A DNA stretch of 64,000 nucleotides, taken from positions 117,778 to 181,777 of the forward strand of contig CALLLW010000010.1 in assembly GCA_938007995.1 (NCBI GenBank), written 5' to 3'. The position numbers and the translations under genes are program-made. Below the pieces are notes generated by a model. The model was not told the DNA's origin. It was given only the letters and a program-made list of their open reading frames with translations, and ran no database searches. Shown here piece by piece: positions 52,357 through 62,313 of this stretch. Position 1 is the first letter of the stretch; each line of letters starts with the position of its first letter. The stretch comes from an uncultured Granulosicoccaceae bacterium. GTDB lineage: Bacteria; Pseudomonadota; Gammaproteobacteria; Granulosicoccales; Granulosicoccaceae.

Positions 52357-53787
52357 CTACAGGCCGGATACTGCTTTTACCTCAAGAAACTCTTCAAGAC
52401 CCCAGACACCACCTTCGCGTCCGTTACCGGATTGCTTATATCCTCCAAAGGGTGAACCGGCACCAAGCCCACTGCCATTGACTGCGACCATGCCTGATCT
52501 TAACCGGCGGGCAATGCGGTTGGCGCGCTCCGGGTTACCGGTTTGCAGATAGTTGGTTAAGCCGTACACCGTATCGTTGGCTATGGCAACGGCTTCATCT
52601 TCTGTATCAAACGGAATAATGCAGAGCACCGGACCAAATATTTCTTCACGTGCTACGGTCATCTGGTTGTGAACGTCTGCGAATACGGTGGGCTTGACGA
52701 AATACCCTTTATCGATGCCGTCAGGGCGACCTACACCTCCCGCTACCAGTTTCGCGCCTTCATCTATACCTGTTTGAATCAGCGCTTGTATTTTATCGTA
52801 CTGGGTTTTTGATACTACCGGCCCAATATGCTGACCAGACGAAGAAGCACCGTTAACCTGAGTAGACTCTGCGGTTTGTGCTGCAATGCGCACCGCGTCA
52901 TCATACAGGCTTCGTTCAACCAGCATACGGGTCGGTGCATTGCAGGATTGCCCGGTATTGTTAAAGCAGTGTCTTGCGCCACGCACCACGGCTTTTTCAT
53001 CTGCATCGGCAAAGATCAGATTAGCACCTTTACCACCCAGCTCAAGGCTTACCCGTTTAACCGAGTCAGCGGCATTTTTGGTGATTGCCGCACCTGCACG
53101 GGTGGAGCCGGTAAATGACATCATATCGATATCGGGATGAACTGACATCTGTGTACCAACACCTGCACCATCGCCATTAATCAGGTTAATAACACCCGCC
53201 GGAAAACCTGCTTCATGCATAAACTCGGTGAACAGGTGCGAAGACAATGGTGCGATTTCAGAAGGTTTAAGTACCATGGTGCAGCCAGCGCCAAGTGCTG
53301 GAATGACTTTAAGCGTTACTTGATTCATGGGCCAGTTCCATGGGGTAATTAACCCGCAGACACCAATCGGTTCATAGATGATCCGGTTATCCGGTGCGTG
53401 ATCACCAAGCGGCTTTTCAAACTCGAAGGCCTCAAGCGCTTTAAGAAAATTGCGTATGTGCCACGAACCCGCTGTGGCTTGCGACTGTTTTGCCATATCA
53501 ATCGGTGCGCCCATTTCCAGTGAGATTGCTTCCGCCATCTCGTCATTGCGCGACTCATATATATCGGCAAGTTTAGTAATCAGATCTATGCGTTCTGCCT
53601 TTGAGGTAACAGACCATCCCGCAAACGCCGCTTTTGCAGCCGCAACAGCTTTATCAGTATCAGCCTGGTCGCCGAGTGAAATGACAGCGCAGACTTCCTC
53701 CGTGGAAGGGTTGATGACGTCGTGGTCGTTAACCGAAACCGGATCGACCCACTCGGCATTGATATAGAACTGGCGTTTTGAATTCAT
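52357..53787 (-). CDS. NAD-dependent aldehyde dehydrogenase
   Basis: 476 residues from ATG 53787 (start of family similarity: RQFYINAEWVDPVSVNDHDV); 45 codons upstream are open but have no ribosome site or homology. Motifs: IGVCGLITPWNWPMNQVTLK (cofactor domain), SFTGSTRAGAAI, VSLELGGKGANLIFADAD (general base Glu) and FNNTGQSCNAPTRML with the catalytic Cys. Ends with FGGYKQSGNGREGGVWGLEE. It is a broad-range ALDH. It lies next to the puuAB genes on the opposite strand, and gamma-glutamyl-aminobutyraldehyde oxidation (PuuC step) is possible but not shown. Confidence 0.9.
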   Translation of the reverse strand: MNSKRQFYINAEWVDPVSVNDHDVINPSTEEVCAVISLGDQADTDKAVAAAKAAFAGWSVTSKAERIDLITKLADIYESRNDEMAEAISLEMGAPIDMAKQSQATAGSWHIRNFLKALEAFEFEKPLGDHAPDNRIIYEPIGVCGLITPWNWPMNQVTLKVIPALGAGCTMVLKPSEIAPLSSHLFTEFMHEAGFPAGVINLINGDGAGVGTQMSVHPDIDMMSFTGSTRAGAAITKNAADSVKRVSLELGGKGANLIFADADEKAVVRGARHCFNNTGQSCNAPTRMLVERSLYDDAVRIAAQTAESTQVNGASSSGQHIGPVVSKTQYDKIQALIQTGIDEGAKLVAGGVGRPDGIDKGYFVKPTVFADVHNQMTVAREEIFGPVLCIIPFDTEDEAVAIANDTVYGLTNYLQTGNPERANRIARRLRSGMVAVNGSGLGAGSPFGGYKQSGNGREGGVWGLEEFLEVKAVSGL

Positions 53788-53886
53788 GATTTGTATTCGA
53801 TCTGTGTTGGTGCTTATTGGGAGATTCTGCGCAGTAGCAGAGGTTTTGCCGCGCAGACTGGTGTAGTGTGTTTGTTGCGAGTCATT
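53788..53886 (-). promoter_or_regulatory. Upstream region of the aldehyde dehydrogenase
   Basis: About 100 bases between the ALDH start and the remnant described next. No clear -10/-35 pair or operator. The upstream extension of the ALDH reading frame covers this part without any family similarity, so it is likely untranslated leader. Confidence 0.35.
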
Positions 53887-54335
53887 CACCCCTCGACCAG
53901 CGCAACCCCGTTGCGTGCGCATGATGTCAGGTGCTCCATATTGGCACCGGCCCCTGGGTCAACGCTGACGACATTATGCTTGCAAACGATACAGCAGACC
54001 TGCTGTCTAACGCCACTACTGTGAATGGTTTAACGGCGATTATCGTGAATGGCAACACCGTACCCGGCAGGGGTAGTATGCCAAACCGACACAATATCCA
54101 ACCACTACAGAGCTGAACGGCCTGGCGGCCACTGAGGCGACAGATACCACCTGTGGCAACTGGACCAAACAGTGAAGGCAGCGCGTTGGTAAACCATCAC
54201 AACAAAAGCGGACCGATCCTTGATTTCGTACCCATTCCAACATTGTGGAGCACAGCACACCCGTCTATGGGATGTGGACAGGAACATTTTCAAAGAACCG
54301 GGGGTGAGAGATTGTTTTACTGCTTTGCTATGTAA
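53887..54335 (+). pseudogene. Decayed secreted protein, DUF1554/lectin-like
   Basis: Three pieces in different frames read in order. From 53887: HPSTSATPLRAHD; then frame of 53931: GTGPWVNADDIMLANDTADL, continuing SNATTVNGLTAIIVNGNTVP; then frame of 54110: ELNGLAATEATDTTCGNWTK; then, back in the former frame, EGSALVNHHNKSG, STAHPSMGCGQEHFQRTGG and ERLFYCFAM. The set PxVxVDGxxxAxxWADLxxG ... TTCGNWT ... CGQEHF..GGERLFYCF is the DUF1554-type domain of bacterial surface proteins. At least two frameshifts and no start show it is dead. It fills the space between the ALDH and the quinone oxidoreductase; the rest to 54449 shows no gene. Confidence 0.6.
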
Positions 54336-54449
54336 GCTGATATAAAGGCTGATGTAAAAGCTGGCGCTTGCCGAACTCCTGGTCTGGATGTTGGCCTTAG
54401 TTTTGGCAAGCGCCGTGTTTTATCAGATACGAGGTCTCATTGCACCACG

Positions 54450-55436
54450 CTATATCTCTATCACCACTTTGCCGATTGCTTCTCCGCTGGTCAGGCGATC
54501 ATGTGCTTTTGCAGTATCGTTAAGTGTATATTGCGTGTCATCCAGTAGTGGTTTTAACGCACCTGCGTCTGCAATTTCAGCTATGTGTTTAAGAATCGCT
54601 CCGTGCTCTTCGCGCTTGTGGTCATACAGCATCGGGATCAACATAAACACAACATGAATTGACAAGCCCTTGAAGTGCGCAGGCGTTAGATCAAGATTAA
54701 GTAACGCAACAGTTGTTGTAACGTGACCATTCAGTGCACTGGCTTCAAAGGATTTTGTCATGTTCTCACCACCGACTGAATCAAAAACAATATCAAAGCC
54801 TGCGTCATCAGTATGCTTTGCCACATAGTCGGCGACATTCTCGGTTTTGAAGTCGATAGCTACCGCACCATACTGCTCAATAACCGATAGTTTCCTGGCG
54901 CCGGAGCCCGTTGCATAAACGTTCGCACCGAAGTGTTTGGCCAACTGAACCGCCACATGACCCACACCGCCGGTACCACCGTGTACCAGTATGTTTTTAC
55001 CTTTCTCTATACCGGCTCGTTGTAAGCCTTCATAAGCAGTAATACCTACCAGCGGCAGTGCTGCTGCCTCACGCATAGACAAAGACCCGGGCTTGTGTGC
55101 AATCAGTTTTGAATCCGCAAGCATAAACTCGGCAAGTGCCCCCTGCAGATCTGCAAGACCGCCGGCACATCCGTAAATCTCGTCACCGGGCGCGAAACCG
55201 GAAACACCCTCGCCAATCTCTTCAATAGTGCCGGCAAAATCCATCCCGAGTACTGCGGGCAGATCAGGGGAGAGGGGTAGTTCCTTACCCATCTGACGGA
55301 TCATGGTGTCGACTGTGTTAACGCTGGATGCTGCCACCCGCACAAGTACATGTCCGGCCTTGACTGAAGGCTTTGGTAACTCGGTCAGTTCGAATGCAGC
55401 GTCCGGGCCGTACTCTTTTAAGATTATCGCTTTCAT
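54450..55436 (-). CDS. Zinc-independent alcohol dehydrogenase / quinone oxidoreductase (QOR) family
   Basis: 328 residues. I start at the second ATG (55436) because CGGAG is nine bases before it, but directly abuts the first ATG (55445). The N-terminal GroES-like domain has LPAVLGMDFAGTIEEIGEGV, and the NADPH-binding motif is ILVHGGTGGVGHVAVQLAKH. It ends with AHDRLTSGEAIGKVVIEI, typical of QOR-like enzymes. The structural-zinc cysteines are absent. Such enzymes reduce quinones or enones. It is divergent from a LysR gene, about 280 bases apart, so that regulator probably controls it. Confidence 0.88.
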   Translation of the reverse strand: MKAIILKEYGPDAAFELTELPKPSVKAGHVLVRVAASSVNTVDTMIRQMGKELPLSPDLPAVLGMDFAGTIEEIGEGVSGFAPGDEIYGCAGGLADLQGALAEFMLADSKLIAHKPGSLSMREAAALPLVGITAYEGLQRAGIEKGKNILVHGGTGGVGHVAVQLAKHFGANVYATGSGARKLSVIEQYGAVAIDFKTENVADYVAKHTDDAGFDIVFDSVGGENMTKSFEASALNGHVTTTVALLNLDLTPAHFKGLSIHVVFMLIPMLYDHKREEHGAILKHIAEIADAGALKPLLDDTQYTLNDTAKAHDRLTSGEAIGKVVIEI

Positions 55437-55715
55437 TGCTTTCATCTCCGTTGATGTTTAATAGTTGGTCGTATTGGTAGATCGTTGTCTCATATTGCGT
55501 GAACCGGGGAGCGAATATGACCCCGTTCTGTCACAGTTGGAGGTTGTGGTGTAAGTGTCGTTAGCTGTGCAGCCCAATCACAGGCAGAAAAAGATTTTCA
55601 GCTCAATTGCAGATAATTATCTGTGCACATTGCTTTTACCGACTAAAGCTATGGTCTTTGCAAAAGGAAGAGAACAAGGCTTGTTGCGAATTAATAATTC
55701 GTATATTTTTGATAA

Positions 55716-56603
55716 ATGGATATCTTATCGTTGCGCCTGTTTCTCAGAGTCGCAGAACTGAGCGGACTTGCTGCGGCAGCGCGCGATCTTTCACTATCGC
55801 CTGCCAGCGCCAGTGCCCGCCTCGTAAAGCTTGAGAAAATCGTTGGCTTTCGGTTATTCAACAGAACCACTCGTGCGGTGTCCCTAACCACTGATGGCGC
55901 CGCCTTTCTACCTTATGCACAACAGGCCGTTGAGACCTTAGATGCCGGCCTTGGTGTGGTCAGCGGATCTGGCGAAGAGGCCCATGGTGTATTGCGAATG
56001 ACCATGCCGGGTTCGTTCGGGCGTATGCATATTGTACCGGCGCTGGCAGAATTCCAGACGCGTTATCCCGGAGTCATACTCGATTTGCGACTGTCAGATG
56101 AGGTGCTCAACGTAATAGAAGGTGCCTACGATCTGATTATTCGAAACGCGCAACTGATCGATAGCAGCCTCGTGGCGCGCAAGCTGGCTGATGATCAACG
56201 ATTGCTGGTTGCCGCTCCGGACTACCTGAAAAAGCACGGTAGACCAAAGTCCCTCGACGATCTAACTACACATCAATGGGTGGTATTCCCTGGTACTCAT
56301 CGTTATACGTTTGAAAACGGCCAGACGATTGAACAGCCTGACGGCACTTATATCGTTAACGATGGTGAGGCCATGCGCGAAATGATAGAGCGCGGTATGG
56401 GCATCGGAATAAAATCGCTTTGGAATGCCGGACACTCCCTAAAGTCCGGAGAGCTGGTGGCAGTGCTGCCTGATTTTCCACTCGCAACAGAGTCTGCTGT
56501 GTGGGCGCTTTATCCAGGTGGTCGGATTGTCGCCCCGAAGGTTCGCGCCATGATTGATTTTTTACTCGAACGATTCTCACCGGTGCCCCCATGGGAAACC
56601 TGA
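55716..56603 (+). CDS. LysR-family transcriptional regulator
   Basis: 295 residues. Winged-helix N-terminus: SLRLFLRVAELSGLAAAARD, then SPASASARLVKLEKIVGFRL, FNRTTRAVSLTTDGAAFLPY. Effector domain from about 90 (GVLRMTMPGSFGRMHIVPAL; VLNVIEGAYDLIIRNAQL). It resembles the group that regulates a divergent oxidoreductase, and the neighbouring quinone oxidoreductase is transcribed the other way from the same 280-base region. LysR proteins bind T-N11-A sites there; I found no clear one. The ribosome site is weak. Confidence 0.92.
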   Translation: MDILSLRLFLRVAELSGLAAAARDLSLSPASASARLVKLEKIVGFRLFNRTTRAVSLTTDGAAFLPYAQQAVETLDAGLGVVSGSGEEAHGVLRMTMPGSFGRMHIVPALAEFQTRYPGVILDLRLSDEVLNVIEGAYDLIIRNAQLIDSSLVARKLADDQRLLVAAPDYLKKHGRPKSLDDLTTHQWVVFPGTHRYTFENGQTIEQPDGTYIVNDGEAMREMIERGMGIGIKSLWNAGHSLKSGELVAVLPDFPLATESAVWALYPGGRIVAPKVRAMIDFLLERFSPVPPWET

Positions 56604-56668
56604 ACATCGCAGTTGGATCTAAACCCTAACAACGCATGAACAACACTCTAATGCGCAGGAAATTATTA

Positions 56669-57226
56669 ATGAACGTACGAAATAACATCAGAATGTGTGT
56701 TTTCGCACTAGCCATGGCGCAACCCGTTTATGCCAATGTTGAAGTCAGCTTTTTTGAAAGCGCGCCTAAAGATCGTTTCGTCATAAAAAATATCAGTAAA
56801 TGTGCTCTGGAGAACCTAATTGTAGAGATAGACCTTACCAAAAGTGCGGGCCGTCTGATTTTCGACACAACAGCAGCCGGTGCAGGGGTTGAAGTATTTC
56901 AGCCTTTTGAAGTGAGAGAAGGTAGTATTGATCTTATTTCCCCAGGTAATGCTGAAGATGGTAATGCTGAAGATGGTGATGTTGAAGACGGCGACAGCAA
57001 GTTGTCAGTAAGTATTGCGAGTTTGCTTGCTGATGAAACAGCCAGTTTCACTATCGATGTTGATGATACTTTGCCAAAGAGTGAACTGGGAAAGATTCGC
57101 GTGTCCGGAGCCGAAATTGAAGGCGGTCTGGTAAAAATTGGCTCAGCTGAAGGAATGTTTAGCACTGGTGTCTTTAATAGCAATAGTAAAACAGTCGTAG
57201 TGCTACCACCTTGTTCAAAACAATAA
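56669..57226 (+). CDS. Secreted protein of unknown function with GNAEDG repeats
   Basis: 185 residues from ATG 56669 (AGGA eight bases upstream). A signal peptide (RNNIRMCVFALAMAQPVYAN) is cleaved before VEVSFFESAPKDRFVIKNIS. The mature part is a beta-sandwich-like chain (CALENLIVEIDLTKSAGRLI, then FDTTAAGAGVEVFQPFEV; ASFTIDVDDTLPKSELGKIR, VSGAEIEGGL) interrupted by a short tandem run of GNAEDG/GDVEDG encoded by near-perfect 15-18-base repeats (56945-57000). It resembles calcium-dependent aggregation-type domains, which I cannot prove. An earlier ATG (56636) would add 11 residues without a ribosome site. Confidence 0.65.
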   Translation: MNVRNNIRMCVFALAMAQPVYANVEVSFFESAPKDRFVIKNISKCALENLIVEIDLTKSAGRLIFDTTAAGAGVEVFQPFEVREGSIDLISPGNAEDGNAEDGDVEDGDSKLSVSIASLLADETASFTIDVDDTLPKSELGKIRVSGAEIEGGLVKIGSAEGMFSTGVFNSNSKTVVVLPPCSKQ

Positions 57227-57284
57227 CAGTGGAAGTGAGTTAATCGCTGGTAAGCAAATAACGCATGAGCGCAGGGCAGATCTG

Positions 57285-58001
57285 TTATCCGGGGCCTGAC
57301 TTTCTATCGAGGCGACTGTTCCGCCAACCGTCCCATAAAATATAAGCAACCCCGGCAAGTAACAACAGCGCCATCGTATACCAGGTGATGGCGTAAATCA
57401 GATGAGTGTTTCTAAAAACAAGCTTTGTCATGCCACCACGTGGCCACGCATCGGCATTCGATCCTGCTTCGGCATCCAGATAATATGCTGCTTGCGCACT
57501 GATACCAGCAGCGCTGGACATGACCGGCAAATCTGCTGAAAACCATTTCGCTTTTTGTGGCTTGTTTTTTTCAAGCCACGTTCCATCAGGTACGGGTAGG
57601 CGCGCTAAACCGACAACCTCTTGTTGATTAGCTGGTGTGGATATTTCTAAAGCATCAATACCTGTAGGAATAAAGCCACGATTCACCCAGACTGTCTGGC
57701 TTGCGCTCTGTAACGGTGTCATTAACCAGGAACCGGGCCCAAGGTCTGTAACCGCCTTTATCCGAAGCGATAAATCGTGCTGGAATAAACCTTCCAGTTT
57801 TAATCGCGTGTATTGCGGAACAGGGCTTTCCGGTGCCGGTACAGGCTCTGCAAATGCTCTGGCTTCAATATCAGCAACAAGATCCTGTTTCCACTCCAGT
57901 CGGCGTAATTGCCAGTTACCAAGCGAGATTAGTGTGATAAAAACACAGACGGTAAAAGCCAGTGTCATAACTGTTACCCAAAACGGGCGTTTTGATGTCA
58001 C
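57285..58001 (-). CDS. SURF1 family protein, cytochrome oxidase biogenesis
   Basis: 238 residues from GTG 58001 (GAGGC upstream). Two membrane segments at the ends (VMTLAFTVCVFITLISLGNW and AITWYTMALLLLAGVAYILW) flank a periplasmic domain, as in SURF1. Family signatures: GNWQLRRLEWKQDL, then VWVNRGFIPTG and the closing HLIYAITWYTMA. SURF1 helps insert heme into haem-copper oxidases, usually caa3/aa3; here it lies 40 bases after cyoD and is the last gene of the cytochrome bo3 operon. So it would serve the bo3-type enzyme. Confidence 0.88.
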   Translation of the reverse strand: MTSKRPFWVTVMTLAFTVCVFITLISLGNWQLRRLEWKQDLVADIEARAFAEPVPAPESPVPQYTRLKLEGLFQHDLSLRIKAVTDLGPGSWLMTPLQSASQTVWVNRGFIPTGIDALEISTPANQQEVVGLARLPVPDGTWLEKNKPQKAKWFSADLPVMSSAAGISAQAAYYLDAEAGSNADAWPRGGMTKLVFRNTHLIYAITWYTMALLLLAGVAYILWDGWRNSRLDRKSGPG

Positions 58002-58040
58002 GCCTCGCTTATCACGCTTTTGTTTGTTCGATAAGCAGCA

Positions 58041-58382
58041 TCACATACCCGGCATCATGTTGGTGTTCAGGTGATACATTACCCATATTGAACCAGCCAG
58101 TATGATAACCAGCAGCACTGCAGTGAATACGATGGACAGGAGCTTCCAGCCTTGTTCTGCTTTGACTGTCACATGTAGAAAGTAAATGACATGCACCAGT
58201 ATCTGCACAGCCCCCATGCCAAAGATGACGGCAATCTTCAATCCCGTGGGTATATCCGGTTTGCCCAACACTACCCAGAATGGAATAACGGTAAGAACGA
58301 CCGAGAACAGGAATCCAGTGAGATAAGACTTGTAAGAGCCATGGCTATCAACGCTTGTATCACTATTCGTATCATGGCTCAT
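58041..58382 (-). CDS. cyoD: Cytochrome o ubiquinol oxidase subunit IV
   Basis: 113 residues. Three membrane segments follow a hydrophilic start: YLTGFLFSVVLTVIPFWVVL, TGLKIAVIFGMGAVQILVHV, then YFLHV and LSIVFTAVLLVIILAGSIWV. This is the CyoD/CoxD small-subunit pattern; it assists assembly and Cu_B site formation. The start overlaps the cyoC stop by four bases (ATGA). It belongs to the cyoABCD-surf1 operon. Confidence 0.92.
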   Translation of the reverse strand: MSHDTNSDTSVDSHGSYKSYLTGFLFSVVLTVIPFWVVLGKPDIPTGLKIAVIFGMGAVQILVHVIYFLHVTVKAEQGWKLLSIVFTAVLLVIILAGSIWVMYHLNTNMMPGM

Positions 58383-59041
58383 ATTATGACTCCGGTCAGA
58401 TAGACAAACGAAAATACACCGATCCAGATCAGATCAAGAAAGTGCCAGAACAGGCTCAGGCACAACACGCGCCGGCGGTTTGCCGGAGTGAGTCCAAATA
58501 TGAGTACTTGGACTAGCAGTACCAGCAGCCAGATCACACCGCCTGCGACGTGCAGACCATGCGTGCCCACCAGAAACCAGAACGATGAAAGAAATGCACT
58601 AACATCCGGCCCCGCACCAAGATGCAGTAAGTGAGCAAACTCCATTGCTTCTAACACCAGAAAGCCGACACCGAAAGCGCCGGTTACCAGCAGCCACAGC
58701 ATCATCGTGGCCTTTTTGTTCTGGTTCATATTGATCACCGCAAACCCGTAGGTGATTGATGAGAACAGAAGAAAGAACGTTGCGAGTAGAATTTTATCAA
58801 TTTCGAATAACTCTGCCGGTGTCGGTCCCAACGCATAGTTCTGACCAACCACTGCATAAACCGCGAAGAGAATGCCGAAGATCAGGCAATCACTCATCAG
58901 GTAAATCCAGAAGCCAAGCATCGTACCGTTTTCATGCTCGTAGTCCTGATGGGTATCAGGGTGACCGTCACTTGCAGAATCCGGTTTAGGAGTTACGTAG
59001 AAGTCGAGGTCATCCTCGGTTTCAATAACTTGTGTAGACAT
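58379..59041 (-). CDS. cyoC: Cytochrome o ubiquinol oxidase subunit III
   Basis: 220 residues. Five hydrophobic segments as in CyoC, starting with MLGFWIYLMSDCLIFGILFA and continuing with VLEAMEFAHLLHLG and WFLVGTHGLHVAGGVIWLLV, which carry conserved subunit III His and Glu. The N-terminal 35 residues are acidic and cytoplasmic. AAAGGAT precedes ATG 59041, six bases after the cyoB stop. Acts as an inner-membrane structural subunit. Confidence 0.95.
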   Translation of the reverse strand: MSTQVIETEDDLDFYVTPKPDSASDGHPDTHQDYEHENGTMLGFWIYLMSDCLIFGILFAVYAVVGQNYALGPTPAELFEIDKILLATFFLLFSSITYGFAVINMNQNKKATMMLWLLVTGAFGVGFLVLEAMEFAHLLHLGAGPDVSAFLSSFWFLVGTHGLHVAGGVIWLLVLLVQVLIFGLTPANRRRVLCLSLFWHFLDLIWIGVFSFVYLTGVII

Positions 59042-59047
59042 ATCCTT

Positions 59048-61081
59048 TTACTCTGCCGGTGTTGCCGCAGCACGGCCCGATTCGATCCGTGAGACTTCAC
59101 TGGCGGATACGTAAAAATCGCGATTGTAGTTAAACGTATGCGCGATACCCCAGGTGAGTGTTGCTGCAAAGCTCGCAAGAGCGACCCAGTACATGTGCCA
59201 GACCAGCGCAAAGCCCATGGCGGTCATCAATGCTGCAATCGCAATACCACTCATTGTTGATCGAGGCATATGAATAGCGTCGTAGTTGCTTGTTGGTGGT
59301 GTTGCATTGTGCGTTTTCATGTAGTGCCACGCATCAATGCCATATACCCGTGGTGTGAACGCGAAGTTATAATGGGGCGGAGGCGAGCTGGTAGACCACT
59401 CCAGAGTTCTGCCGCTGCCCCAGGGGTCACCACCACAGGCGAGCGCTTCTTTATTGCGGATAGACACAGCAATTTGAATGAAGAAAGCCACCAGGCCAAC
59501 TGCAATCATTGCCACACCCACCGCTGCCAGGGCAAATAACCCTGCGTAAGAGGTGTCTTCAAACTGACTCAGGCGCCTGGTAACACCCATTAACCCGAGT
59601 ATATAGAGCGGCATGAATGCAACATAAAAACCGCCAACCCAACCAACGAGGCTGACTTTGCCCCAGAACTTGTCCAGGTGAAAACCAAATGCTTTCGGCC
59701 ACCAGTAAGTGATGCCTGCAAACACACCGAACACCACACCACCGATAATGACGTTATGAAAGTGTGCAATCAGGAACAGTGAGTTGTGCAACACATAATC
59801 TGCCGGTGGCACCGCAAGCAGAACACCTGTCATCCCACCAATGGTAAAAGTGACCATAAAGGCAATAACCCACATCATCGGCAGCTCGTAACTGATTCGC
59901 CCCTTATACATGGTGAACAACCAGTTAAAGAGCTTGGCGCCGGTTGGGATAGAGATGATCATCGTCGTGATGCCAAAGAACGAATTTACATCTGCTCCGG
60001 CCCCCATGGTAAAGAAGTGGTGCAGCCAGACAAGATAGCTGAGTACAGTGATCACACACAGCGCGTATACCATAGAGGTATAGCCGAAAAGTCGCTTACG
60101 AGTGAAGGTTGCCACGATCTCGGAGAAGAGTCCGAAGATCGGCAATATCAAAATGTATACCTCCGGGTGACCCCAGATCCAGATCAGGTTGATATACATC
60201 ATCGCGTTTCCACCCATATCATTGGTAAAGAAATGGGTACCGAGGTATCGGTCTGCGGTTAGCAGCGCGAGTGTTGCAGTTAACACCGGGAATGATGCGA
60301 CAATCAACACGTTGGTCACTAGTGTTGACCAGGTGAAAATAGGCAGCCGCATCCACGTCATGCCCGGTGCACGCATTTTAACAATGGTTACAACCAGGTT
60401 AATACCTGACAGGGTAGTGCCTATCCCTGCAATGTTGAGTGCCCATAGATAGTAGTCGACACCTACGCCTGGTGAAAACTCCAACAGCGACAACGGTGGA
60501 AATGCCAGCCAGCCGGTGGCTGCAAATTCACCAACAAACAACGACATCATTATCAGTATCACGCCTGAGAACGTCAGCCAGAAGCTCAGGTTATTAAGAA
60601 ACGGGAAGGCTACATCGCGCGCACCGATCTGCAGCGGCATGATGTAGTTCATGAAGCCTGTGATAAACGGCATCGCCACAAAGAAGATCATGATCACACC
60701 GTGAGCGGTGAATACCTGATCGTAATGATAGGACGGCAGAAACTCGAGAATACCCGCAGAGGCCAGTGCCTGGTGTATGCGCATCAGAATGGCATCGGTG
60801 AAACCGCGGAACAGCATCACTGTTGCCAGAATCATATACATGATGCCGATCTTCTTGTGGTCTACCGAGGTAAACCATTCTTTCCACAGGTAACCCCACA
60901 GGCCCTTATAGGTAAGAAAAGCCAGCACACCTGTCGCCAGAATCACCGTGGCGATAAATGTGCCGAGAATCAACGGGTCATAGAAAGGAAAGACGTCCCA
61001 GTTAAGTTTTCCCCAGAACCAGTGCATCTTATTGCCAGTGTCTGCAGCCGCTTGTGTAACGCTGTCTTCAGCAGTAGCCAT
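59048..61081 (-). CDS. cyoB: Cytochrome o ubiquinol oxidase subunit I
   Basis: 677 residues, the catalytic subunit that reduces oxygen to water and pumps protons. Haem and copper ligands: His in [20 protein letters not shown], the Cu_B and cross-linked His-Tyr region in [16 protein letters not shown], the His pair in [15 protein letters not shown], and [14 protein letters not shown] for the haems. The [11 protein letters not shown] motif with Tyr implies the standard haem-copper active site. ATG 61081 lies two bases after the cyoA stop, with GGAGGC overlapping it. The subunit is inner-membrane with about 15 helices; the quinol-type (no CuA) nature follows from cyoA. Confidence 0.97.
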   Translation of the reverse strand: MATAEDSVTQAAADTGNKMHWFWGKLNWDVFPFYDPLILGTFIATVILATGVLAFLTYKGLWGYLWKEWFTSVDHKKIGIMYMILATVMLFRGFTDAILMRIHQALASAGILEFLPSYHYDQVFTAHGVIMIFFVAMPFITGFMNYIMPLQIGARDVAFPFLNNLSFWLTFSGVILIMMSLFVGEFAATGWLAFPPLSLLEFSPGVGVDYYLWALNIAGIGTTLSGINLVVTIVKMRAPGMTWMRLPIFTWSTLVTNVLIVASFPVLTATLALLTADRYLGTHFFTNDMGGNAMMYINLIWIWGHPEVYILILPIFGLFSEIVATFTRKRLFGYTSMVYALCVITVLSYLVWLHHFFTMGAGADVNSFFGITTMIISIPTGAKLFNWLFTMYKGRISYELPMMWVIAFMVTFTIGGMTGVLLAVPPADYVLHNSLFLIAHFHNVIIGGVVFGVFAGITYWWPKAFGFHLDKFWGKVSLVGWVGGFYVAFMPLYILGLMGVTRRLSQFEDTSYAGLFALAAVGVAMIAVGLVAFFIQIAVSIRNKEALACGGDPWGSGRTLEWSTSSPPPHYNFAFTPRVYGIDAWHYMKTHNATPPTSNYDAIHMPRSTMSGIAIAALMTAMGFALVWHMYWVALASFAATLTWGIAHTFNYNRDFYVSASEVSRIESGRAAATPAE

Positions 61082-61083
61082 GG

Positions 61084-62124
61084 TTAATTAGCCTCCAGCG
61101 CAGGCTTACTTTCTTTAGGTGAAGCAGGCAAGGTTTTATTCTCATCACTGTCGTGGGAAGGATTGAGCTCCGGGAATTTGATGTTGGTTTCATGGTGTTT
61201 ATGCGATTCACCGGATTTACGATCATGATGTGCGCCCATGGTCATCATGTCATGCATACAAACTTGTCCTTCGGCGACGCACATATTGATGACACGATTC
61301 CATAACTCTTCTTCAACAGAGTTGTAGTAGGTCACCTCGTGATCGATTGTCGGTTCGTCCAGCTCAAGAAAGCTCTCACGATCAAGCTTCTGCGGTGCCG
61401 CTTTGGCTTTTGCTATCCAGTCATCAAAGCCCGCCTGGTCTAGTGAAAGATACTCGAAATCCATTTTTGAGAATCCAGCGCCATTGTAGTGCGAAGCGAT
61501 ACCTCTGAATGTACCGGTAGAATTCATCACTCCATTGAGTTCGGTTTCCATGCCTGCCATGGCGTAGATCATGCCGACCATATCGGGAATATAGAATGCA
61601 TTCATTACTGTGGTGGAGGTCAGCTTCCACTCGACCGGACGATCAACAACGCCCGCAACCTCGTTGACGCTTGCCACACCGTACTCCGGATAAATAAACA
61701 ACCACTTCCAATCCATCGCGGTGACCTGGATCGTGAGTGGTTTGACGTCCGGGTCGATGGCTTTTTCAGCTGATATTCTCGGGAGATCCGCGTAAGGGTC
61801 CAGCCGGTGTGTTGCAACCCAGGTCAGACCAGCAAGACAGATCACAATTGCCAGTGGTACCGCCCAGATGACAATCTCAAGACTCACGGAGTGATCCCAC
61901 TCGGGCTCGTAGATAGCGCTTTTATTAGACTCACGATATTTGATTGCGAAGACAATCGTCATGATGATGACAGGCAATATCACTATCAGCATCAGTATCG
62001 TTGAGTAAATGATGAGATCGCCTTGTTGAGCAGCAACATCACCAGCAGCATTCAATAGAACGAGGTCACATCCGCTCAACAGCAAAAGCGCAGGAAGGAT
62101 CAACCAGAGATGGTTTTTAGGCAT
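61084..62124 (-). CDS. cyoA: Cytochrome o ubiquinol oxidase subunit II, lipoprotein
   Basis: 346 residues. Signal peptide [16 protein letters not shown] with lipobox LSGC (Cys19), as in CyoA, then two membrane segments ([20 protein letters not shown] and [20 protein letters not shown]) and a periplasmic cupredoxin domain ([20 protein letters not shown]). The CuA ligands of cytochrome c oxidases are replaced, consistent with quinol use. The C-terminal tail is His- and acidic-rich ([20 protein letters not shown]) and longer than usual, with a Met/His cluster that may bind copper; that is inference. First gene of the operon, so its promoter should be within 62125-62310. Confidence 0.93.
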   Translation of the reverse strand: MPKNHLWLILPALLLLSGCDLVLLNAAGDVAAQQGDLIIYSTILMLIVILPVIIMTIVFAIKYRESNKSAIYEPEWDHSVSLEIVIWAVPLAIVICLAGLTWVATHRLDPYADLPRISAEKAIDPDVKPLTIQVTAMDWKWLFIYPEYGVASVNEVAGVVDRPVEWKLTSTTVMNAFYIPDMVGMIYAMAGMETELNGVMNSTGTFRGIASHYNGAGFSKMDFEYLSLDQAGFDDWIAKAKAAPQKLDRESFLELDEPTIDHEVTYYNSVEEELWNRVINMCVAEGQVCMHDMMTMGAHHDRKSGESHKHHETNIKFPELNPSHDSDENKTLPASPKESKPALEAN

Positions 62125-62313
62125 AGAAACCAGGCTTCTTTATTTAAGATGTAACAAGTATATTAACGTGAGTATAATCAAATCGCCTACAGGGGTTTAA
62201 AATATACTTAAGTGCAGCTATTTCAAGGACGCATACTGCATTTTGTCTTAACGCGGCCTGGTATACAGGTCATGAATAAAGCGTGAATATTTAACCGAGT
62301 TTTGAGCACAATC

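Noticed and set aside
52357..53922. Aldehyde dehydrogenase starting at 53922
   Set aside because: The additional 45 residues have no similarity and no ribosome site; ATG 53787 matches the family.
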